IMG/VR virus record: IMGVR_UViG_3300025133_000063
Location: 16,405-80,404 of that record
Length of the DNA stretch: 64,000 bases
Strand: one strand, 5' to 3'
DNA from: a virus
Positions 1 to 8,223 of this stretch are shown piece after piece. Position 1 is the stretch's first letter. The number at the start of each line of letters is the position of its first letter. Under the pieces are notes generated by a model, which worked only from the letters and a program-made list of their open reading frames with translations, had not been told where the DNA came from and made no database searches. Both the position numbers and the translations under genes were made by a program.

Positions 1-90
1 TCATTTAGTGGATTTGTTAGTCATTATCACGTTAGTAAAAGGAAAATTGATTGTGCTGGTTTAGATATTGCAAAATTACTTAATGAATAA
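1..90 (+). CDS. 3' end of an unidentified gene (partial)
   Basis: An open frame runs from the window edge to a TAA at 88-90, giving 29 residues that end in LDIAKLLNE. The fragment is too short to assign to a family. Its direction matches the following gene, which starts 50 bases downstream. Confidence 0.45.
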   Translation, partial: SFSGFVSHYHVSKRKIDCAGLDIAKLLNE

Positions 91-140
91 AAGCATAAAA
101 ATGTAATATTTAGAAGTGTTACGTTTATGTCGAGGTCTTT

Positions 141-680
141 ATGAGTGTACGCCTTCAGCGCCTTCGGGCACTTACGGATGAATTAGTCGTTCGTGATCAA
201 AAAAAGCTTAAACAGCTTGATTTATATCATGCGTTTTTTGATAACATTCCTGTAAATACGCTTACGTGGTCTATTGATTCAGAGTGTAATGTTACCATAA
301 AAAGTAAATCAACCTCAAGTGAATTAGGTGGTATTTTACCAAATGGAACAATTTATGATATGTATGCATGTGATAAAACAAACGAAACAAATGTTTATTA
401 TCATAAAAAAGCCCTTACCGGTAATAAGCAGACGTATTTAGTGCAAGAGTGTAATGCTACATTTCTTACAACACTTGTTCCTGTTGAAAGTCAAGTAGAA
501 AATAATATTGTTCATGGTTGTTTGTGGGATGTTACAAATTTAGTAAAACTTATTGAATCATATAAATTAGTTGAGTCAAATGTACCAGAACACAATAAAC
601 AATTATTAGAACCGTTAAAGCAAGCTTTTAGGGAAAACAAACTTTTACAACTTGTAAAGGAAATGTTAAATGGGCGATAA
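141..680 (+). CDS. PAS-like sensor-domain protein
   Basis: 179 residues. From about residue 32 there is a PAS-like pattern: a phrase beginning FFDNIPVNTLTWSID, then a helical section with YHKKALTG, and a final strand pair (FLTTLVPV, then HGCLWDVTNL). This matches the layout of PAS folds that end in W-D-V/I-T. No kinase or output domain is fused; the N-terminus (MSVRLQRLRALTDELVV) and the C-terminal 40 residues look helical. The stop overlaps the start of the next gene, a coiled-coil membrane protein, so the two may act as a sensor plus anchor. The PAS call rests on pattern only; no ligand residue can be named. Confidence 0.5.
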   Translation: MSVRLQRLRALTDELVVRDQKKLKQLDLYHAFFDNIPVNTLTWSIDSECNVTIKSKSTSSELGGILPNGTIYDMYACDKTNETNVYYHKKALTGNKQTYLVQECNATFLTTLVPVESQVENNIVHGCLWDVTNLVKLIESYKLVESNVPEHNKQLLEPLKQAFRENKLLQLVKEMLNGR

Positions 681-1002
681 CGGTTCACAAAATGGTTGGA
701 ATGAATATTCGAGGCTTGTCCTTAAAGAGCTTGAAACCCTTTCTGCGTCAATCGATGATCTCCGAGAAGATCTTCAAGGTGTTAAGCAAGAAATTACGAA
801 AATTCAAGTAAAAGAAGATAATATTAACCAAGTTAGAGAATGGAAAGCAAAAATTGACGAAATTTCGTCACCAACTCAATTAAAAGAATATTTACTAAAG
901 GTAGATGAGCTTATACAATTTAAGACAAAGTCGGTGACCGTATTTATGGTTGTACAATTTATAATGGCTCTGGCAGTTACATTGACAAAGGTGTTTTCAT
1001 AA
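670..1002 (+). CDS. Coiled-coil protein with C-terminal membrane anchor
   Basis: 110 residues. The middle (about 20-85) is charged and heptad-like (ELETLSASIDDLREDL, then VKQEITKIQVKED), predicting a coiled coil. The last 20 residues (VTVFMVVQFIMALAVTLTKV) form a hydrophobic helix. Start ATG 670 lies inside the end of the PAS-like gene and the stop overlaps the next start (TAATG), so this is a translationally coupled unit. The shape fits phage spanin-like or anchor proteins, but no family is assigned. Confidence 0.6.
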   Translation: MGDNGSQNGWNEYSRLVLKELETLSASIDDLREDLQGVKQEITKIQVKEDNINQVREWKAKIDEISSPTQLKEYLLKVDELIQFKTKSVTVFMVVQFIMALAVTLTKVFS

Positions 1003-1334
1003 TGTTAAGTAAAAGATATGTTCGTAATTTAATACATTCGGCAATAATAAAAGAAAATATGCATATGACTATTGATGGTGATGTGGTTCCACATGATTGT
1101 GAAGATTGTATTAACGATTTGGATTTTAGAATTAATGATATGGTGTCAAGTAGAAACAAATGCCCTTCTGGCTCTGCGGCCCGGGCCCATTATAGTGGCG
1201 TTTTAAATGATTTGCGTAAAAAGCGCAGGCGCGCTATCAAGCACAATGTTGCCAAAGCCCCAGTAGATAATCATAATGATGATAATGATGATTTATTAAA
1301 AACTTTTGTTGAACATATTTTAAGCGTAAAATAA
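1002..1334 (+). CDS. Hypothetical protein with tag-like N-terminus
   Basis: 110 residues with start ATG overlapping the previous stop. The N-terminus MLSKRYVRNLIHSAIIKEN is amphipathic and ends in I-K-E, loosely resembling the capsid-targeting-like tags abundant at 34-51 kb. Two cysteines (DCEDC) lie near residue 35, followed by a basic stretch (RKKRRRAIK) and an acidic His/Asn/Asp-rich segment. No family is recognised. Confidence 0.5.
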   Translation: MLSKRYVRNLIHSAIIKENMHMTIDGDVVPHDCEDCINDLDFRINDMVSSRNKCPSGSAARAHYSGVLNDLRKKRRRAIKHNVAKAPVDNHNDDNDDLLKTFVEHILSVK

Positions 1335-1359
1335 ACTTATCATAATTGAGAGTTTAGAC

Positions 1360-2148
1360 ATTATACTTGAAGGTCCACAATATCGACATATAGCGCATAA
1401 ACTAGCTAAAATTGTCTCTGGTAAAACGCTTGTATCAATTGATATACTGTCAGGTCGTTATAAAAAAAATGAATTAAGCGGACTGAAGAGGTTACGATCG
1501 GATTTACCGTTAACTATAGCCGGTGCCGGCGTTCATGGTAGATTTATATACATAATATGTGATAATGAATTTGTGATTTGGAATACACTTGGTACAGCAG
1601 GTACATGGGTTACAGAAAAAACAGATACCTCGCGTTGTAAATTTACGTTTTCAGACAATTCAAGTTTATTTTTTACAGATTCAAGAAATTTTGGCACATT
1701 AAAAATTGTTACTGGGCGCCATCAGACAATTGAAAAATTACAATCTTTAGGTATGGATTTACTTGCTAATGATCCAGGTGCTGGTTTGTTTTTAACACGT
1801 ATTAGAAAGAAAAATTCTAGCAATATCTGTAAAGTACTAACAGATCAAAAAATAATTGCCGGAATTGGAAATTGTATAAAATCAGAAGTGTTGTGGCATG
1901 CAAAAATATATCCTTTTGCGATGGTTTCTGATTTATCTGATGCAGATATTGCTGAACTTTATAAAAGTATACGCGAAATCATGCATATAGGTTTTGAAAC
2001 TAAAAATCAAAAAAATGATTACTTAGACAGTCTTTTTGTTTATAATAAGCAAGTGGATAAAACAGGAAATAATGTTATAAAAGGTATGACGCCTGACAAC
2101 AAAAACACCTATTGGGTTGAAAAGAAACAAATTCGAGGAAAAAAATGA
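1360..2148 (+). CDS. Formamidopyrimidine/endonuclease VIII-type DNA glycosylase, non-canonical start
   Basis: Base-excision DNA glycosylase of the Fpg/Nei family. The frame is open from 1330 to the TGA at 2148 and encodes the diagnostic N-terminus LEGPQYR followed by AHKLAKIVSGK, then the helix-two-turn-helix region (KVLTDQKIIAGIGN, then EVLWHAKIYP) and a zincless-finger-like C-terminus (FVYNK, then NTYWVEKKQ). No ATG, GTG or TTG is in frame before GTG 1573, which would remove the catalytic N-terminus. Initiation is therefore probably at ATT 1360 or ATA 1363, the latter giving M-L-E-G-P, like human NEIL3 (M-V-E-G-P), where the usual Pro nucleophile is replaced. The exact start is unresolved. 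Loss of function by decay of the start codon is the alternative. Confidence 0.7.
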   Translation: MILEGPQYRHIAHKLAKIVSGKTLVSIDILSGRYKKNELSGLKRLRSDLPLTIAGAGVHGRFIYIICDNEFVIWNTLGTAGTWVTEKTDTSRCKFTFSDNSSLFFTDSRNFGTLKIVTGRHQTIEKLQSLGMDLLANDPGAGLFLTRIRKKNSSNICKVLTDQKIIAGIGNCIKSEVLWHAKIYPFAMVSDLSDADIAELYKSIREIMHIGFETKNQKNDYLDSLFVYNKQVDKTGNNVIKGMTPDNKNTYWVEKKQIRGKK

Positions 2149-2345
2149 AACTAGACGATTCGGCTATTGCACAGATTGCCAAAAGCTTGCAGGTTGCAAT
2201 GTTAACAGGAACAGATATTGTTGATAACTTACGGCAACTTGAGTTTATTTGTGAAGATAACACTTTACATGTAGATCCAGATTATGCTACCCGCTTTGAA
2301 GAAAATGTTGAAAAAATGTTGAGTGAAGTAAATCAAACCGTTTAA
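2145..2345 (+). CDS. Small conserved phage protein, unknown function
   Basis: 66 residues, start ATG overlapping the glycosylase stop (ATGA). Contains a phrase beginning LQVAMLTGTDIVDNLR and ends with an acidic helix (FEENVEKMLSEV). From memory, similar small acidic proteins occur in other T4-like aquatic phages. No function can be given. Confidence 0.6.
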   Translation: MKLDDSAIAQIAKSLQVAMLTGTDIVDNLRQLEFICEDNTLHVDPDYATRFEENVEKMLSEVNQTV

Positions 2346-2372
2346 TATCTTCATATTTAGATGAGGGGTTAA

Positions 2373-3176
2373 ATGACACCAAGAAGCGCGCGATCAAAAA
2401 GTATTGGTGTTGCGACCCTAAAGGCACTGGGTACGCAATATTCGATGTTTGATAATATGTTTGAGCAGGTAATGGTGCTTCACGTTGAATTTGAACTTGA
2501 ATTGATGGAGGTATTACAACTTGTAAGTACTAAAAGTCAAGAGTCTAAAAATTCAAATGCATCAACTGAAACAACTTTACAATCAGATATTAATAGTGAT
2601 TCTAATTCTAAATCACAGGTTAATGGTTCTATCGATGAAGATTCTATAAGTAACGATCTATCTTTAGATGATCAACTTTCTACTAAAAATACCTGGATGA
2701 GAAAATTGTTTAAACGTATAGCATTACAATGTCATCCTGATAAAGTGCTTACTAGCACTGACAACACTGAGATTAAACATCAAAAGCTTGTAATGTACAA
2801 TAAGGCCCGCAGGGCGCTTGATGATTCAAATGAGTCGTCAATGATTTCTATTGGCTTAAAATATGATGAAATACCTACAATTGGCATAAAAAAATCAAAA
2901 ACTATTTTAGCCTCCGGGGTTAAAGAACTTGAAGTCGCAATAGCAACAAAACAAAAGAGCATTGCCTGGTTTTGGGGTATGTCAGAAGACGATTTTTCTA
3001 CAAAGGCAAAATTGTTAATACAGGCTGTTGAACAGGTATATAATAAAAAAATAACCGATGATGAAGCGTTAAAAATTATTAAAACATTTTTTAATGTACA
3101 TGAAAAAAAGAAACGGCGCAAGGTAGGTGAACACCCTGGGCCAAGATTAAGAGCATGCAAGAATAATGTTGATTGA
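2373..3176 (+). CDS. J-domain (DnaJ-like) protein
   Basis: 267 residues. A Ser/Asn/Asp-rich linker (about 50-100) is followed by a J-domain core with the HPD motif at residues 121-123 (LFKRIALQCHPDK) and helix III (YNKARRALDD). J-domains stimulate the ATPase of Hsp70 (DnaK). No Gly/Phe or zinc region is present, and the C-terminal 100 residues are unique (WFWGMSEDDF, then a basic KKKRRKV tail). The protein may recruit host DnaK for phage replication or assembly; that role is inferred. Its last 11 bases overlap the next gene. Confidence 0.75.
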   Translation: MTPRSARSKSIGVATLKALGTQYSMFDNMFEQVMVLHVEFELELMEVLQLVSTKSQESKNSNASTETTLQSDINSDSNSKSQVNGSIDEDSISNDLSLDDQLSTKNTWMRKLFKRIALQCHPDKVLTSTDNTEIKHQKLVMYNKARRALDDSNESSMISIGLKYDEIPTIGIKKSKTILASGVKELEVAIATKQKSIAWFWGMSEDDFSTKAKLLIQAVEQVYNKKITDDEALKIIKTFFNVHEKKKRRKVGEHPGPRLRACKNNVD

Positions 3177-3369
3177 ATTTATAGATGACTGCTATGTATA
3201 TAAATACGACAAAAATCCTCAACGGCCCTTATTTTTAAAACCACTTAAAATTTCTTCTGGTAATGTTGGCTTAATTATTTCGGAAACATCTCATGACGTT
3301 ATGTTTTTGCTAGGCAATGTTTTATTATTTGTTAACAAGCAAGACTCATGTCATGCGTATGTAGCTTAA
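3166..3369 (+). CDS. Small SH3/KOW-like hypothetical protein
   Basis: 67 residues, start overlapping the J-domain gene. Alternating strands (GNVGLIISET, DVMFLLGNVLLFV) and length resemble the small beta-barrel proteins common in these phages; compare the entries at 59726, 60657 and 61476. Its end overlaps the converging HAD gene by 4 bases, so no terminator separates them. Confidence 0.5.
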   Translation: MLIEFIDDCYVYKYDKNPQRPLFLKPLKISSGNVGLIISETSHDVMFLLGNVLLFVNKQDSCHAYVA

Positions 3370-4055
3370 CATTCTTTCATTTCACCTGGAAAACCTTGAC
3401 TGACCTTATATGTTATAATATTTGGTCCACCTTTATATTCGTCACACAGTTGATGAATGGCTTCAACATTTAAATCATTGTCGTCATAAAAATATACTGT
3501 TTTCGGATTTAGCGCGTCGATATATCGCCGAACAATTCTTGCTTTAGCAGCAGGATCACTATCACCAACAGGAAAAACTTGGCTTCCATCTATTTTGGCA
3601 CCCGCAGATTTTAAAAAATCCGATATGTCATCCCTATTTGTTGGTGTAACTTTTCCAAAAGGCGATGTAAATTCACTATTACCTCTAGCGGTTACAACAA
3701 TTACTCGTGTGTTTTTAGTACTTTCGGCCTGTTTTAGAATTTTAATAATTTCTGGATTTTCTTTCGACGTCGATTGATTTACACCAGATGTATCTGAAAA
3801 GTCAAAATACTCAACTGTCTCATCACTTATTTCATCTGACGCAAATTTTTGGTATTTTGCGAAATCTTCCGACGTTAGATAATAATAAATTAAGTCATCT
3901 GCTTTTTCTTCACTTACTGGAAATAAATCATGCTCAATTAGCCACTGTCGAAACAAAGTATCGTTTTGGTCTTTATGTGTTCTAGCTACACCAATTGTTG
4001 CAATTGTTTCAGCCAATGTATCGTCGAAATCAAAGACGAATAAGTAATCAGTCAT
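3366..4055 (-). CDS. HAD-superfamily hydrolase/phosphatase
   Basis: 229 residues on the minus strand. HAD motif I is FDFDDTLAET (nucleophile and acid Asp near residues 9-11), motif II is VVTARG, and motif IV is YFYDDNDLNVEA with the paired Asp that bind Mg. A cap-like insertion lies between I and II. Families with this layout include phage nucleotide or polynucleotide phosphatases; the substrate cannot be told. One of only two minus-strand genes here. It converges on the gene ending at 3369. Confidence 0.75.
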   Translation of the reverse strand: MTDYLFVFDFDDTLAETIATIGVARTHKDQNDTLFRQWLIEHDLFPVSEEKADDLIYYYLTSEDFAKYQKFASDEISDETVEYFDFSDTSGVNQSTSKENPEIIKILKQAESTKNTRVIVVTARGNSEFTSPFGKVTPTNRDDISDFLKSAGAKIDGSQVFPVGDSDPAAKARIVRRYIDALNPKTVYFYDDNDLNVEAIHQLCDEYKGGPNIITYKVSQGFPGEMKEC

Positions 4056-4100
4056 ATGTACACCTTTTAATTACTAAATATATTATTCAAAGGAGATATT

Positions 4101-4475
4101 ATGGATAACAAATTAGAAAATATGTTTATAACTCGTGAAGCTTTTATGCGAGCTATTTGTGATAAATACCCAAGCAGCTACCCTGATTGGCCTGTTGATG
4201 TAACAAAAAAGAGAAGCCAGAAGGCTCTGCGTGAAACTGCGCTAAAGGGCGTTGAAGAAATGTTTGAGGCATTACAGGAACTTAAAAACTGGAAAACGCA
4301 TAAAAAGAAAGGTTCATCAGATTTTAATCGCGATGATTTTTTAGAAGAGATGGTTGATGCGTTTAATTATTTTTTTGCGATGTTTATTATGCTTGGTGTA
4401 ACACCTGACGAATTGTATGATGCTTATATGAATAAAAATAAGAAAATTCATTCAAGACTTATTGACGGTTATTAG
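4101..4475 (+). CDS. All-alpha NTP pyrophosphatase (dUTPase/dCTPase type)
   Basis: 124 residues with the all-alpha NTP pyrophosphatase metal motif: ExxE-like GVEEMFEALQE near residues 50-60 and ExxxD-like EEMVDAFNYFF near 83-93. Dimeric dUTPases and T4 gp56 (dCTPase-dUTPase) belong to this superfamily. With the dCMP-hydroxymethylase-like gene and dCMP deaminase nearby, a role in removing dUTP and/or dCTP before DNA synthesis is plausible. Substrate choice is inference. A GGAG Shine-Dalgarno lies 7-10 bases before the ATG. Confidence 0.7.
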   Translation: MDNKLENMFITREAFMRAICDKYPSSYPDWPVDVTKKRSQKALRETALKGVEEMFEALQELKNWKTHKKKGSSDFNRDDFLEEMVDAFNYFFAMFIMLGVTPDELYDAYMNKNKKIHSRLIDGY

Positions 4476-4483
4476 TAGATAAA

Positions 4484-4514
4484 TTGTGAAAATACGTCAT
4501 ATACATGATATAAT
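4484..4514 (+). promoter_or_regulatory. Promoter upstream of dnaE
   Basis: GTGAAA at 4486-4491 and TATAAT at 4509-4514 are 17 bp apart; the -10 is preceded by TGA (extended -10). It matches the pattern shared with sites near 21680, 28359, 60895 and 63676. It lies 38 bases before the polymerase start. Confidence 0.7.
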
Positions 4515-4551
4515 ATAAACATTGATAAACATAGTAGCTTAAAGGATATTC

Positions 4552-7500
4552 ATGGATATTAAGCCAGTCAAATTTGTAGGTCTTCATTCTCATTCGGGTT
4601 TTTCTACTTTCGATGGAATGGATCTACCTCAAAAGCATATTGATTTTGTTCGTTCAAATGGTATGAATGCCTGGGCGTTAACAGATCATGGTAACATGAA
4701 TGGTTATTGTCATGCGTACTTACATATGCAAAAAATTAATGCAGAAGATCCAGAGAATCAATTTAAGTTTATTCCTGGTTGTGAAATGTATGTTCATCCA
4801 GATCTTGATGTTTGGAAACTTGATTACGAAATTCAACGTGCTATCAAGGCAAATGACGAAGAAAAACGCTTGCAATTAGTTTCTCAACGAGCCGAGATTG
4901 CTGGTCCAGTTTTCGAAATTCAACGTGAGCATAAACAAGAACATGAAGTAAATGATGAAGATGCTTCAATGACTGTTGAAAATGAAGATGAAACAAAGTC
5001 ATCAAAATTTTATAATCCGATTAAGCGCCGTCATCATATGGTTGTTTTACCCAAGACATCTGTCGGTCTTAAGAGACTTTTTGGACTTGTTTCAAAAGGC
5101 TATCTTGAAGGCTTTTATCGTTTTCCTCGTGTAGATTATAAAATGATAAAGGAAGCTGCCAAAGGTGGTCATATTATTGTGACATCTGCTTGTATTGGCG
5201 GCCCGTTGGCATATGAAATATTTAAACACTTTCAAGGTGTTGAATTTGAAGATTTAAAACCAGAGCTTTTAGATGATAGCGACGTTTTTAAGCGGGTGCT
5301 TCATAGTGTTGGTCTTGGATATTCTGCAATAGCAAATACTGTTGGTGAGGAAAATTTTTATCTTGAGCTACAATTTAATAAGTTAAACGCACAACACTTA
5401 GTCAACCGCGTTCTTTTGGCATTTGCTGAACAGGAGGGTTTACAGAGTAAGCTAATTGTTACTACTGATTCTCATTATTCTCAACCAGAATTATGGCGTG
5501 AAAGAGAATTATATAAGAAGCTTGGGTGGCTAAATTATAAGGACTTTGATCCGGATAAATTGCCAAAATCAAAAGATGAACTTAAGTGTGAATTGTTTCC
5601 AAAAAATGCACAACAAGTTTGGAATACTTATCTTGACACAAAACAAACCCGATCTTTTTATAATGATCAAATTATTTGTGATGCAATTGAAAGAACATAT
5701 GATATTGCACATGATGTAATTCAAGATATTAGGCCAGACACAACGATGAAGTTGCCATCGTATGTTTGTCCAGAGGGTAAAACAGACAATCAGGCGTTAT
5801 TGGAATTATGCGTTAAAGGTCTTCATAGAAAAGGTTTGCTTAAAGATAAAGAATATGTCGATCGCCTAAAGTATGAATTAAAGGTAATTGCTGATAAGGA
5901 TTTTTCTCGTTATTTCTTGACAATGTTTGCAGTTGTAGAAGTGGCTCGAAGAAAGATGACTGTTGGGGCCGGCCGTGGATCTGCTGCCGGTTCATTAGTT
6001 GCGTTTGTTCTTCGATTAACAAATATTGATCCACTAAAGTATGATTTAATGTTTGAGCGGTTTTTGAATCCGTCACGTAAAGGAGCACCAGATATCGATA
6101 CTGACATTGCTGATCGTGATCTTCTGATAACAATGCTTAAAGAAGAATTTGGCGACTTAAATGTTATTCCAATTTCCAACTATAATACATTTAAATTGAA
6201 GAGCTTGGTTAAAGATGTATCTCGTTTTTATGGAATCGACTACTCTGAGGTTAACGCTTCGTTAAAGACAGTTGAGAATGATGTTAAACGAAAGGTTATG
6301 AATCGAGGGCAAGATAAAAACCTGTTTGTACTAAAGTATTCTGACGCTATAAAACATAGTCCAACATTCAAAAAGTTTATCGATAAATATCCAGATGTTG
6401 GTCAATCTATTGAAGGTTTGTTTCAGCAAAATAAAGCTCTTGGTAGACATGCTGGTGGTGTTATTGTCGCGGAAGATATTCCGGAACAAATGCCTGTTAT
6501 TATGGCCCGTGGCGAGCCACAGACTCCTTGGGTCGAAGGTATGCAATATAAACATCTTGAAAGCTTTGGGTGGATCAAGCTTGATCTACTTGGTCTTGAG
6601 ACACTCCGATTAATTGAACGAACTGCTGAATTGATCCTCAGGCGTCATCATGGAATTGAAAACCCGACATTTCCAGAAATTAGAGACTGGATTGAAGAAA
6701 ATTTAGATCCAAGTATTCTTGATCTTGACGATCAAAAAGTATACAAGTATGTTTATGAAGACGGTCACTTTGCTGGTGTGTTTCAATTAACTTCTGGCGG
6801 TGCACAAAAATTGTTTAAAAAAGCAAAACCAAAGAGCATTATTGATATTGCAACATTGACATCAATTTATAGACCAGGTCCTTTAAGTGCAAAAGTTGAT
6901 AAATTGTACGTTGAGGCAAAAAATAATCCTGAAGATATCGACTATGGTCATCCGCTAATAGAAAGCGTGTTAAAAGAAACATATGGTCTAATAGTATTTC
7001 AGGAATCTATTATGAAATTATGCAGTGTTGTAGGTGGTTTTCCAGAAAAGGAAACCGATTCAATACGTCGTAATATTATGAAAAGAACCGGTGCAAAACA
7101 AGCCGAGACTTTGGCCGCGGCCGTCGCTGCTAAGAAAAGTTTCGTTGCTGGTGCCATGAAAAATGGTGTTGATAGACAATTGGCTGATGATCTTTATGAA
7201 AAGGTCTTGTTCTTCTCTGGTTATGGCTTTAATAAGAGCCATGCGGTGTCATATGCCGTTGATTCATATCAATGTGCATGGTTACATACCTATTATGAAG
7301 AAGAGTGGCTCTGCGCCTATCTTGAAGCTATGTCAAGTAATGATAAGAAGCGTGCCCGGGCTTTTGCCGACGTTAAAAAAATGGGATATACAATTGTTCC
7401 CTTAGACATAAATTACGCTGAGAAAACGTGGACAATTTTGCCAGGTAAAAAGTTTATGCCTTCGTTTTTATCGTGTAAAGGAATTGGTGAAGCCGCTATT

Positions 7501-8211
7501 GATGAGCTAATTAAAATTAGAAAAACAGCAGGAGCACCATTTAACACTATACAAGATATGCTTTGGAATGAAGATGGTGAATGGAGATTTTCAAAGTTTA
7601 ATAAACGAGCTATAGAGGGATTAATATCTATTAAGGCATTTGCTTCGATGGACGTAGTTGGGCAAGATAAAACTTTTGCATCATACAAGCATATGCATAA
7701 TGTCTTGGTTGAAAATAATACACTCATTAAACGCCGCTTAAAGTCAAAGCCAAAAATTGGTCAACAAAATTTTCAAGAGTTATGTCAAGCAAAAATGCTT
7801 ATTGACGATGCCGATTCTATAACCCAACACGAATGGGACGAATGGACTCCTCGCGAAGTTGCTGAGCGTAGTGTTAAGTGTCTCGGATCATTTTCTGCAC
7901 AACAACTACTTGATAGTAGTGAAATTGAATTTTTGGAAAAATCAGGTTATACACCTCTAGATGAAGTAAAAAAGAAAAGTAAATACTGGTTTATTGTTTG
8001 TGATACCGTGCCTAAGCTTACAAAGAATGGAAAACCTTATCTTATCGTCACGGCTACAGGCCTTTCCGGAGCTCGTCATCGAATGTTTTGCTGGGGTTGG
8101 AATGGTAGACAAAAAATAGAACCATATTCATTATGTGTTTCAAAGGTTGGTCCAAGTGATTTTGGGCTACAAACCTCAATGCGCGATTTTGAAAATTTAA
8201 GTGAACAATAG
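4552..8211 (+). CDS. dnaE: DNA polymerase III alpha subunit
   Basis: 1219-residue C-family replicative polymerase. The N-terminal PHP domain keeps metal-ligand-like motifs (LHSHSGFSTFDG, LTDHGN, TTDSHYS), so it may have phosphoesterase or proofreading activity. The palm has PDIDTDIADRD with Asp514/516/518, and the finger region includes GRHAGGVIV, YRPGPL, FQESIMK and GYGFNKSHAVSYA. Length is near that of bacterial DnaE (about 1160). A phage using DnaE instead of a family A or B polymerase is uncommon. Separate DnaQ-like exonucleases are encoded at 50007 and 55703. The gene starts a long coupled unit with nucleotide-modification genes. Confidence 0.95.
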   Translation: MDIKPVKFVGLHSHSGFSTFDGMDLPQKHIDFVRSNGMNAWALTDHGNMNGYCHAYLHMQKINAEDPENQFKFIPGCEMYVHPDLDVWKLDYEIQRAIKANDEEKRLQLVSQRAEIAGPVFEIQREHKQEHEVNDEDASMTVENEDETKSSKFYNPIKRRHHMVVLPKTSVGLKRLFGLVSKGYLEGFYRFPRVDYKMIKEAAKGGHIIVTSACIGGPLAYEIFKHFQGVEFEDLKPELLDDSDVFKRVLHSVGLGYSAIANTVGEENFYLELQFNKLNAQHLVNRVLLAFAEQEGLQSKLIVTTDSHYSQPELWRERELYKKLGWLNYKDFDPDKLPKSKDELKCELFPKNAQQVWNTYLDTKQTRSFYNDQIICDAIERTYDIAHDVIQDIRPDTTMKLPSYVCPEGKTDNQALLELCVKGLHRKGLLKDKEYVDRLKYELKVIADKDFSRYFLTMFAVVEVARRKMTVGAGRGSAAGSLVAFVLRLTNIDPLKYDLMFERFLNPSRKGAPDIDTDIADRDLLITMLKEEFGDLNVIPISNYNTFKLKSLVKDVSRFYGIDYSEVNASLKTVENDVKRKVMNRGQDKNLFVLKYSDAIKHSPTFKKFIDKYPDVGQSIEGLFQQNKALGRHAGGVIVAEDIPEQMPVIMARGEPQTPWVEGMQYKHLESFGWIKLDLLGLETLRLIERTAELILRRHHGIENPTFPEIRDWIEENLDPSILDLDDQKVYKYVYEDGHFAGVFQLTSGGAQKLFKKAKPKSIIDIATLTSIYRPGPLSAKVDKLYVEAKNNPEDIDYGHPLIESVLKETYGLIVFQESIMKLCSVVGGFPEKETDSIRRNIMKRTGAKQAETLAAAVAAKKSFVAGAMKNGVDRQLADDLYEKVLFFSGYGFNKSHAVSYAVDSYQCAWLHTYYEEEWLCAYLEAMSSNDKKRARAFADVKKMGYTIVPLDINYAEKTWTILPGKKFMPSFLSCKGIGEAAIDELIKIRKTAGAPFNTIQDMLWNEDGEWRFSKFNKRAIEGLISIKAFASMDVVGQDKTFASYKHMHNVLVENNTLIKRRLKSKPKIGQQNFQELCQAKMLIDDADSITQHEWDEWTPREVAERSVKCLGSFSAQQLLDSSEIEFLEKSGYTPLDEVKKKSKYWFIVCDTVPKLTKNGKPYLIVTATGLSGARHRMFCWGWNGRQKIEPYSLCVSKVGPSDFGLQTSMRDFENLSEQ

Positions 8212-8223
8212 GAAAAGTATTAA

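Noticed and set aside
3396-3419. TTGACT and TATAAT pair on the + strand
   Set aside because: Spacer only 12 bp and located inside the coding part of the minus-strand HAD gene.
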